NCBI RefSeq assembly: GCF_003205295.1
Contig: NZ_QJRP01000032.1
Span: 1-52,352, forward strand
DNA from: Pseudomonas mosselii
GTDB taxonomy: Bacteria > Pseudomonadota > Gammaproteobacteria > Pseudomonadales > Pseudomonadaceae
Reading direction: 5' to 3'
Length of the DNA: 52,352 nt
Both the position numbers and the translations under genes were made by a program. Below are positions 7,807-18,500 of this stretch, piece by piece. Under the pieces are notes generated by a model, which had not been told where the DNA came from, searched no databases, and saw only the letters and a program-made list of their open reading frames with translations. The first letter of the stretch is position 1, and each line of letters opens with the position of its first letter.

Positions 7807-9501
7807 ATGCCCCTTCCTACCCGCTTCCTGGCCGCAGGCCTGGCACTTTTGCCTTTGCTGGCCGGTGCCGCACCGTTCCAGACACCTGGCGATCGCGACC
7901 TGATCCGCGACCGCCAGGAGAACCTGTTGCAAGAGCAGCGCAAGCGCCTCGAAGAGCTGCAGCAACTGCCGGGCAGGCAGGCACCGCAGGCGCCAGCCCA
8001 GCCGAGCCAGGAAGGGCGTTGCTTCCAGATCCAGCGTGTCGAGCTACAAGGCGCCAGCCTGCTGGATGATCGGCAGCGCCAGGCCCTGCTCGAAGGGTAC
8101 CAGGGCAAGTGCCTGCAGGTCGGCCAGCTCAACGACCTGCTCAAGCGCATCACCGACCATTACCTGAACCGCGGCTACCTGACCACTCGCGCCTACCTGC
8201 CCCAGCAGGACCTGGGCTCCGGCGTGCTGCAGATCATCATTGTCGAAGGCCGCCTGGAAGGGCTGGACGGTTCCGCCCTGGCCAGCCCCCGGGAAATGGC
8301 CATGGCCTTCCCCGGCAACACCGGCGAGGTGCTCAACCTGCGCGACATGGAACAGATGGTCGACCAGCTTGGCCGCCTGCCCTCGCGTCAGGTCGAGGTG
8401 GAGCTGGTGCCGGGCCAGGAGGTCGGTGGCAGTCGCGTCCAGCTCAAGGGCCAGCGTGACAAGCCCTGGCGGGTCTCGGCCAGCCGTCACAACAACGGTG
8501 ACGCCAGCAGTGGCGAACAGCAGATGAACCTTGGCCTGGAATGGGACAGCCCACTGGGCCTGGCCGATCAGCTGAGCCTGCGCGGCGGGCGCGACGTGGT
8601 CAGCGACCACTGGCGCCATTCCGACAGCCACGGCCTGAACTACAGCCTGCCGTGGGGCTGGTGGACCTTCAACTACAGCTACAACCACAACTACTACCGC
8701 ACCCGCGACACCTCCAGCGGTTTTCCCTTCAAGCTCGACGGCGACAACAGCGTGCACCAGTTCCAGGCCGAACGGGTGATCCACCGCGACAGCCTGAGCA
8801 AGACCGCGGTCAATGCCGGCGTCAGCCACCTGCGTGCGCGCAACTACCTGGACGACACCCTGATCGACGTCTCCAGCACCCGTATCACCGAGCGCCAGCT
8901 GGGCGTCAACCACGGCCGTCGTATCGGCAACGCCTTCGTCAACCTCGATGCCGGCTGGCAGCAGGGCATCGGCGCCCTCGACGCCCAGGGCGCGGGCGAT
9001 CCGCGCGGCAACGAACCGGTGGCGCGCTACAACAAGTACACCCTCACCCTGAGCTACCTGCAGCCGTTCCAGCTGTGGGGCGAGCAGTTCAGCTTCGACA
9101 GCCTGGCCACCGGCCAGCGCAGCGAAGACGCCCTCTACAGTGGCCAGCGCATCAGCGTCGGCGGGCTGACCTCGGTGCGTGGCTTCAAGGAGCAGACCCT
9201 CACCGGCGACAGCGGCGGCTACTGGCGCAACCAGTTGCGCTGGCGCCGCCCGGTGACCTGGGCCGCACTGCAGCCGTGGCTGCGCGAATACGGCATGGCC
9301 TTCGCCTATGACGCCGGGGTGATCAAGGGCCAGCACGGCAATGGCCAGGACCATGGTCGCCTGAGCGGCAATGCTTTCGAGTTCAACGTGCGCGGCCAGT
9401 ACTTCGCCGCCAGCGCGACCTTCGCCCGCTCGCTTGAACGCCCCGACGTCATCACCCGCCGCGAACACCCGATCTATTTCCGCGTCGACGCGTTCTTCTG
9501 A
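7807..9501 (+). CDS. TpsB outer-membrane transporter (ShlB/FhaC/CdiB family)
   Basis: The outer-membrane partner of a two-partner secretion system, about 564 residues. Order seen: a signal peptide (PLPTRFLAAGLALLPLLAGAA), a charged helix rich in Gln/Glu/Arg (QENLLQEQRKRLEELQQLPG) resembling the plug helix H1, POTRA domains from about residue 65 to 200, and a β-barrel to the C-terminus ending in Phe (YFRVDAFF). The VRGF motif of the conserved L6 loop is at about residue 457. A GTG codon at 7789 in the same frame is an alternative start. ATG 7807 places the signal peptide first. It exports the giant TpsA encoded 88 bases downstream. Confidence 0.92.
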   Translation: MPLPTRFLAAGLALLPLLAGAAPFQTPGDRDLIRDRQENLLQEQRKRLEELQQLPGRQAPQAPAQPSQEGRCFQIQRVELQGASLLDDRQRQALLEGYQGKCLQVGQLNDLLKRITDHYLNRGYLTTRAYLPQQDLGSGVLQIIIVEGRLEGLDGSALASPREMAMAFPGNTGEVLNLRDMEQMVDQLGRLPSRQVEVELVPGQEVGGSRVQLKGQRDKPWRVSASRHNNGDASSGEQQMNLGLEWDSPLGLADQLSLRGGRDVVSDHWRHSDSHGLNYSLPWGWWTFNYSYNHNYYRTRDTSSGFPFKLDGDNSVHQFQAERVIHRDSLSKTAVNAGVSHLRARNYLDDTLIDVSSTRITERQLGVNHGRRIGNAFVNLDAGWQQGIGALDAQGAGDPRGNEPVARYNKYTLTLSYLQPFQLWGEQFSFDSLATGQRSEDALYSGQRISVGGLTSVRGFKEQTLTGDSGGYWRNQLRWRRPVTWAALQPWLREYGMAFAYDAGVIKGQHGNGQDHGRLSGNAFEFNVRGQYFAASATFARSLERPDVITRREHPIYFRVDAFF

Positions 9502-9589
9502 GCCTCGACCCACCCATTACCCGTGACACCGCCGCCCCGTCAGGGGCGCGTCTGCAACTGGCCCGAGCAGCGACTGGAGTTCGTTCGAC

Positions 9590-12500
9590 ATGGATATCCG
9601 CACCCCACTGAACCAATGCATCGCCCTGATCGTCGCGGGTGTGCTGTTCCTCAACCCCATCGTCGCCACGGCCGCGCAACTGACCGTCGATGCGGCGGCC
9701 AATGCCAACACCAGCATCAACCAGGCCGGCAATGGGGTGCCGATCGTCAACATCGCCACGCCCAACGGCAGCGGCCTGTCGACCAACACCTTCCGCGACT
9801 ACAACGTCGGCAGCAACGGGCTGATCCTCAACAACGCTACCAGCAAGACCCAGTCGACCCAGCTGGGCGGCATCATCATCGGCAACCCCAACCTCAAGGG
9901 CCACGCCGCCCAGGTGATCCTCAACCAGGTCACCGGCGGCAACCGCAGTACCTTGCAGGGCTACACCGAGGTAGCGGGGCAGGCGGCCCGGGTCATCGTC
10001 GCCAACCCCCATGGCATCACCTGCAAGGGCTGCGGCTTCATCAACACACCGCGGGCGACCCTCACCACCGGCAAGCCGATCATGGACGGCGAGCGCCTCG
10101 ACCGCTTCCAGGTCGACGGCGGCGACATCGCCATCGAAGGCGACGCGCTCAACGCCACCAACCTCGACCAGTTTGACCTGATCACCCGCAGCGCCAAGCT
10201 CAACACCGAGCTGCACGCCAAGCAGTTGAACATCGTCACCGGGCGCAACGACGTCAAGGCTGACACCCTGCAGGCCACACCGCGTGCCGACGAGGGCGGC
10301 GACAAGCCGCTGCTGGCCATCGACAGCTCGGCGCTGGGTGGCATGTATGCAAACACCATTCGCCTGGTCGGCACCGAGCAGGGCGTGGGCGTCAAGCTGG
10401 CCGGCAACATGGCCGCCACCACCGGCGACATCCAGGTGGACGCCAACGGCAAGGTGACCCTGGCGCAGACGTCCAGTGCCGGCAACCTGACGGTCACCGC
10501 GCAGAGCGCCGAGCTGACCGGCAAGACCTACGCCGCTGGCAGTGCCACGGTGCGGGTGCGAGACGAAGCAACGGTCGGCCAGAGCCTCGCCGCCAAGGAC
10601 AGCATCACCGTGGCCGGCGCGCGGATCGACAACCACGGCATCATCGAAGCCGGCGTGGAGCCAGACAACACCCGCAATGCCCACGGCGACGTGACCCTCA
10701 CGGGCCAGACCCTGCGCAACCGTGGCAGCGTGGTGGCCAACCGCACCCTGGAGGCCACCGGCAGCACCACCCTCGACAACCAGGGCGGCACCTTCAAAGG
10801 CCGAGCGACCACGCTGACGGCTGGCCAGCTGGACAACCGCCAAGGCCAGGTACTGGCCGACGACACCCTGACGGTCAACGCCCACGCGATCGACAACCGT
10901 GACCAAGGCCTGCTGCAAGGCAAGGGCAAGGCCGTGGTGGATGTCAGCACAACCCTCGACAACCGTGGCGGCCGCCTGGTGGGCCAGGGCGGCCTGCAGG
11001 TCACCGCCACCCAGCTCGACAACCGTGACAAAGGCCTGGTCGGCAGCGATCGGCAGGCCAGGCTGACCACCCATGCGCTGCTGGACAACCAGGGCGGCGG
11101 CAAGCTCAGTGCCGACCGCCTGGACATCACCACCGCCGGCCTGCTCAACGGTGGTGGCCAGTTGTTCGGGGGCGATGTGCTGATCAACGCCAGCGCCGAC
11201 ATCGACAACCGCCTCGGCCTGGTTTCGGCCAAGCGCCTGCTCGACCTCAAGGCCGTGGGCCTGGATAACAGCGGCAAGGGCAACCTGCTCAGCGATGGCA
11301 CGTCGGACATCAAGGTGGCCACCCTGGATAACCGCGGCGACGGCATTGTGTCCAGCCTCGGCGACCTGAGCCTGCATGGCAAGCACCTCGACAACCGTGG
11401 CGGCCTGGTCCTCGCCGACCGCTCGCTGACCGTCACCGGCGGGCATTTCGACAACCGCGACAAGGGCGCGGCCACCACCAAGGGCAAGGCCCTCATCGAC
11501 GTCGCCAGCCTGTCCAACAGCGATGCCGGCCACCTGCAGAGCGATGGTCGTCTCGACCTGATCGCCGGCACGGTCGACAACCAGCGCCTGGGCAACATCA
11601 CCGCCAAGGGCGACCTCGAGGCCCACCTGGGCACCTTGAACCATCAAGGCGGCAGGTTGACCAGCCTGGGCAGCCTGCTGCTCACCGCCGACACGATCGA
11701 CAACCAGCAGGGCGGCAAGATTGGCGCGACCACCGTGGCCGACATCAGCGCGGCGCGCATCCTCAACCAGCAGGGTGAGATTTCCACCGCCGGCAAGGTC
11801 GTCCTGAATGCCAGCGAATTGCTGGACAACCAAGGCGGCAAGGTCATCGGCGACCGTGGCCTGGCCCTCACCGTGCAGCGCCTGCTCAACCAGAACAAGG
11901 GCCTGCTCAGTGGCTATGACCGCCTGAGCCTGCACGGCACCGAGCTGCTCAACAACGGCGGCAAGCTGAGCAGCCACCAGCACATCGATGTGACCCTGGA
12001 CGGCCAGCTGGACAACAGCGACGCCGGCCTGATCGTCAGTGACGCCAGCGTTACCCTGAATGCCGGCACGCTGCGCAACAACCAGGGCGGCAAGGTCTCG
12101 GCCAACGCGGCCCTGGACCTGACCAGCCAGGGGCTGCTGGACAACCAGGGCGGCACCCTGGTGACCAACACCGGGCTGCTGCTCAAGGCCGGTCGCCTGG
12201 ACAACAGCCACCTCGGCGTCATCAGCGCCCAGGACCACGCCGAGCTGCGCAGCGGCGCCATCGACAACAGTGCCAAGGGCAATATCGGAGCCGGCAGCCT
12301 GTTGCTGGTCGCCACCCAGCTCGACAACAACGCCTACGGCCGCATCAGCGCCGCCGGCCAGATCGATGCCACGCTGACCGGCCTCGACCAGAACGACCAC
12401 GGGCAACTGGTCAGCGCAACCGGTATCGATCTCGACCTGCAGCACGGCCAGCTGGTGAACCGCAACGGCGGCCTGCTGCGCTCGCCGGGCAGCCTGTTGT

Positions 12501-15500
12501 TGCGCCAGATCGGTGTGGTGGACAACCGCGAGGCGGGCGAGATTTCCAGCAATCACGGTTTCAGCCTGGTTGCCAACAAACTCGACAACCGTGGCGGGCG
12601 AGTGATCAGTGCCCAGGACCTGACCCTGCGCATCGCCGGCGTCCTCGACAACAGCCTTCAAGGGGTGTTGTCGGCCAGCCATGACCTCACGGTCGAGGCC
12701 ACCCGCCTCGACAACTACACCGGCGGCAGCCTGGCCAGCGGCCAGGCCCTCAAGGCCACGATCGGTGGCCAGCTCGACAACCACGACCAGGGCATCCTGT
12801 CCGCCGTCGGCGCGTTGACCGTGACCAGCGCCGGCTTGCTCAACAGCGAGCGCGGCCTGCTGTCGGGCAACACCGGCGTGACCGTCACCACCGGCCAGCT
12901 GGACAACCACCAGGGCGGCCAGCTCATCAGCCAGGCGGCGATGACCGTCGACAGCGCCGCGCTCGACAACCGTGGCGGTGCCTTGAGCAGCAAGCAGGCC
13001 ATGAAGCTGACCACCGGCGACCTGCGCAACGGCGCCGATGCCTTGCTGCGCGGCGGCCGGATCCACAGCGATGGCGCGTTGACGCTGGTGGCGGGGCAGG
13101 TCGATTCCAGCCAGGGCGGTGAAATTTCCGCCAAGGGCGACCTGCTGCTGCGGGTCAGCACGCTGATCCAGCGCCAGGGGCGGCTGATCGGCGAACAGAA
13201 GCTCGACCTCGACCTGAATGGCGGCGACCTGCTGAATCAGGGCGGCTTGATCAGCGCCAACGGCCCACTGAACATCCAGAACCTGGGCAAGCTCGACAAC
13301 AGCGCCGGCGAAGTCACCAGCCAGCAATCCTACAGCCTGCTCGCCCAGCGCATCGACAACCAGCAGGGCCGTATCCTCAGCGATGGCCGGCTGACCGTGG
13401 AAGCGCCACTGCTGGACAACAGCGGCAAGGGCCTGATTTCCGGCGCGCAGGGCCTGCTGGCCAAGGGTACCGACCTGAACAACAGCGGCGAAGGCACCCT
13501 GTCCAGCAAGGACGGCGACCTCACCGTGACCCTGGCCGGTACCCTCGACAACCGCGAACTGGGCGCCCTGGTCAGCAAGGGTAACCAGCAGGTCAGCGCG
13601 GCCAACCTGCATAACAGCAAGGGCATCATCTCTTCCGAGCAGGCCATCACCCTCAGTGTCACCGACCGGCTCGACAACAGCGGCGGCGGGCTCATTTCCG
13701 CCACCGGCGACCTGGCGTTCGACCAGGCAGGCACCGTCATCGACAACCAGGGCGGGCAGATCAACGGCCAGGCGATCACCGTCGTCGGCAAGCGCCTGGA
13801 AAACGCCAAGGGCCAGCTGACCAGCCGCGCGCTGCTCGACCTGACCTTGGCCGGGGCCCTGCTCAACACCGACGGCGCGCGCCTGGTCAGTGGCGCCGAC
13901 CTGCTGCTCAAGGCCGGCAGCATCGCCAACAACGGCGGCAAACTAATCAGCCACGGCCTGCTGCGTGTCGATTCGGCGACGCTGGACAACAGCCGCGGCG
14001 GCAACCTGGCCAGCCAGCAGAACCTGGTGCTGCGCTTGAGCGGTGACCTGCTCAACGGCCAGGACGGCCTGCTGTTCAGCGAACACGGCAAGCTCGACAT
14101 CCACGCCAATGCCCTAGACAACCAGGCCGGTACCCTGAAGAGCCAGGGCGGCATCGAAGTGCGCCTGGACAAGGCCCTGAACAACCACGGCGGACGCCTG
14201 GAGAGCCAGGCGGGCGACCTCGAGCTGCATGCCGCGAGCCTCGACAACGGCGGCAACGGCATGCTCAGCGCGGTCAAAGGCCTGTTCAAGGGCGTCTTCG
14301 CCGGCCTGTTCGACAACGGCGGCGGCACCACCCAGGCGCAGTCGGTGGACATCAAGGCCGACACCCGGGTGAACAACCAGGGCGGCTACCTCTCGGCCCT
14401 GGGGGGCGACAATCAGCTCGACACCGCCGAGTTCGACAACCGCGGTGGCGGCCTGTACGCCGCCGGGCTGCTGCACCTGCAGGGCCAGCAGCTGCTCAAC
14501 CAGAGCGGCAAGATCGGCGCCGGGCGCATCGACTTCGGCCTGAGCGGCGCGCTGTACAACGGCCTCGGCCAGCTGGAAAGCGAAAGCGACCTGTTGCTGC
14601 GCGCCAGCGAGCTCGACAACCGCGCGGGCAACCTGCGCGCCCTCGGCAAGACCGGCACCAGCCGCTTCATCGTCACGGGCAACCTGCTCAACGACAACGG
14701 CGTGCTGGCCACCGCCAACCACGACCTCAACCTGCAGATCGGCGGCCTGAGCAACAGCGGCGGGCAACTGCTGCACACCGGCCTTGGCACCTTCGGCCTG
14801 GCCTCGGACAAAGTCACCCAGGCCGGTGGCGTGCTGCATACCGATGGCCTGCTGAGCATCGGCGCCGCCAGCTGGACCAACGACAGCGTGCTGCAGGCCC
14901 GGCGCCTGGAGCTGGACATCGGCCGCTTCGTGCAGACGGCCAGCGGCAAGCTGCTGGCGGTCGAGAGTTTCAAGGGTCGCGGTGGCGACTGGACCAACCA
15001 TGGCCTGCTGGCCAGCGATGGCAGCCTGCAACTCGACCTCACCGGCAACTACGACGGCAACGGTCGCCTGAGCAGCCTCGGCGGCCTGGGGCTGAGCGCC
15101 ACCGACATCCGCCTGTCCAGTGCCGCCAGCCTGGCCGGTGGCGCGGGCGGCGTGGTGACGGCCCGCAACCTGCTGAGCAACGACGGTCGCCTGACCGCCC
15201 TCGGTGGCCTCACGGTTAACGCCGCCAGCCTGGAAAACCGCGGCACCCTCGGCGGCGCCGCGGCGGTGACACTTGCCGCCAACACCCTGAGCAACCAGCG
15301 CGGCCTGGTGTTCAGCGGCAACGACATGACCCTGCGCGTGGGCAGCCTGAGCAACTACTACGGCGATATCTACAGCCTCGGCGGCCTGGACCTGGCCGGC
15401 AACGGCAGCGCCCGCGCCGCGTTGCTGGACAATATCTCCGCCAGCATGGAGAGCGCCGGCAGCATGACCCTGGCGGTGGACACCTTGCTCAACCGCAAGG

Positions 15501-18500
15501 AACACCTGAGCTCGAAGCAGAAGCTGGTCGCCGGCTACGTCAACGTGTATTCCGACGACCGCTGCAAGGGCAAGGGCTGCGAGCTGTACTTCTCGGCCAC
15601 GGAAAGCTGGCAGGATGTCATCGACCAGGACAGCCCCACGGCCTTCATCACGAGCGGCGGTAAGCTGACCTTTGCCGGTGACGCGTTCCGCAACCACTAC
15701 AGCAGTGTCTCGGCGGGCGGCGATATCGCCATCAACACGGCCGTGTTCGAGAACAAGGGCGCCGGTGGCGGCGAGCAACGCAACCTCACCGCCAGCATGT
15801 ACACCCGTGATCGCGGACAGTACAACGCGTTCATCAACGCCAAGAACCAGTTCAACCAGAATCCGGGCTCGCTGACCCTCGATCAGGTCATGGCGGCGTC
15901 TGGCTATCCGCATGCCAGCATCTATAACGTCATCGACAACAAGACGCCGATTGCCGGCGCCGTGGTCGCCCCGGCGGTGGTGCAGTCGGCTGGCGCGGTG
16001 ACCATCAATGCCACCCAGCGTATCGACAACAGCGTGGTACGCGTCAACCAGGCCGGTGCCGGCACCATCAATGCCCGTGGCGATGCCACCGCCGATGCGC
16101 GCCAGGCCCAGACCCAGGTGCGCGCGCTCAACCCGCAGTTGCCGCCGGACCTGGCCCAGCGCCAGGTCAACCCGGTGACCCTGCCCAGCTTCAGCCTGCC
16201 CCAGGGCAGCAACGGCCTGTTCCGCATCAGCAGCCAGGCCGGCCAGGCCGCGATCAGCGGCGACGCCCTGGACGCGACTGGCGACCGTACCCAGGCCGGT
16301 AGCGGCACCTTCATCGCACCGCTGGCCAGTACGGCCAGTGCCGACAGCCGTGCCGCGCAGACGCTTGGCGCCAGCGGCGCGGCCGCGGCGCAGGGCGCCG
16401 TGGCTGGCTCCGGCGTGGCGCTGGGCGGCCAGGCCGCCGGCGTCAAGCTGGTCCAGGGCGTGCCTGAGCGCAGCGTGCCGAATGTCTCGCACAAGTACCT
16501 GGTAGAGACCAACCCGGTCCTCACCGACCTCAAGCAGTTCCTCAGCTCCGACTACATGCTCGGCCAGCTCAATATCAAGCCGGACCAGGCCATCAAGCGC
16601 CTGGGCGACGGCCTCTACGAGCAGCGCCTGATCCGCGAGGCGGTGGTGGCCCGTACCGGCCAGCGCTACATCGACGGCATGACCAGCGACGAGACGCTGT
16701 TCCGCTACCTGATGGACAACGCCATCGCTAGCAAGGACAAGCTGTCGCTGAGCGTGGGCGTGTCGCTCAGCGCCGAGCAGGTGGCGGCACTGACCCACGA
16801 CATCGTCTGGATGGAGCAGGTCGAGGTCAACGGCGAGAAGGTACTCGCCCCGGTGCTGTACCTGGCCCATGCCAACGGCCGCGTGGCCCCCAACGGCGCC
16901 TTGATCCAGGGCCGCGACGTCAACCTGATCAGCGGCGGCGAACTCGTCAACGTCGGCACCTTGCGCGCCACCAACAACCTCGCCGTCAGCGCCACCAACA
17001 TCGGCAACACCGGGTTGATGGAGGCGGGCGGGCGCCTGGACATGCTGGCCACCGAGTCGATCCGCAACGCCCAGGGCGGGATCATCGCCGGGCGTGAAGT
17101 GAGCCTCACCGCGTTGACTGGCGACGTGATCAACGAGCGCAGCGTCACCCGCCTGGAAGGCCGCGCGGGCGGCGAGCACGTGACCAAGGACCTGGTCGAC
17201 ACCGCCGCGCGCATCGAGGCGGCGAACAACCTGACGATCACGGCGGGGCAGGACATTGGCATTGTCGGCGGCGCCGTGCAGGCCGGCGGCAACATCGACA
17301 TGGATGCCGGGCGTGACCTGATCATCGCCAGCCAGGAAGGTGTCGACAGCCACGAGTACCAGCGTCGCCGCGTCAGTGGCCACGACACCAGCATCACCCA
17401 GTACGGCAGCGAGGTGAAGGCCGGCGGCAACCTCACCGCCACGGCCGGCCAGGACCTGAGCATCGTCGCCAGCGAGATCGAGGCCCGCCGCGACCTGGCC
17501 CTGCAGGCGGGGCGCGACGTGACCCTGGCCGCCGCGGCGAACGAGGAGCACAGCTACGCCAAGGGCAAGAAGGGCAAGACCAAGTACGAGCGCCAGGAGG
17601 ACGACGTCGAGCAGCAGTCGGCCGAAGTGAAGGCCGGCGGCGACCTGACCATCGACGCCGGGCGCGACCTGCGCATGGTGGCGAGCAAGGCCAGCGCCGG
17701 CGACGAAGCCTACCTGGTGGCCGGCGACAAGCTCGAGCTGCTGGCCGCCAACGACAGCCAGTACTCGCTGTATGACATGAACAAGAAGGGTGGTTGGGGG
17801 AGCAAGAAGACCCAGCGTGATGAAGTGACCGACGTCAAGGCGGTGGGGAGTGAGATCACCAGTGGTGGCGACCTGACCCTCGAGAGCGGCGGTGACCAGC
17901 TGTACCAGGGCGCGAAACTCGCCTCCGGTGCGGACCTGACTATTGATAGCGGCGGTTCGGTGACCTTCGAAGCGGTCAAGGACATGCATCAGGAGAGTCA
18001 CGAGAAGTCCAAGGGTGACCTTGCCTGGAACAGCATGAAGGGCAAGGGCAGCACTGACGAGACCCTGCGTCAGAGCCAGCTGACCGCCAATGGTGATCTG
18101 GTGATCAAGGCGGTGGATGGCTTGAAGGTCGATGTGAAACATGTCGACCAGGCGACCATCAGCCAGAGCATCGACGCCATGGTCGCGGCCGATCCACAGC
18201 TGGCTTGGCTGAAGGAAGTCGAGAAGCGCGGGGATGTGGACTGGCGGCAGGTGAAGGAAGTGCATGACTCCTTCAAGTACAGCCATTCCGGGCTTGGGGC
18301 TGGGGCGCAGATCGTTATTGCCATCATCGTCACCTACCTGACGGCCGGGGCGGCCAGTGCAGCCATCGGTAGCACGGCGGGCGCAGCGGCGGGATCAGGT
18401 TCGGCCATGGCGGCCAGTGGTACCGCGACGGCAAGCGCGGTGGCAGGTGGCGCAACGGCGGGCTCTACGGTTGCTGCTGGATGGGCCAACGTGGCGCTGT

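Noticed and set aside
9452..18286. Two very long minus-strand open frames (~1390 codons each) opposite tpsA
   Set aside because: They are shadows of a GC-rich, repeat-rich gene: composition is Val/Ala/Gln/Gly-biased and follows the FHA repeats, and no domain or ribosome-binding site is seen.
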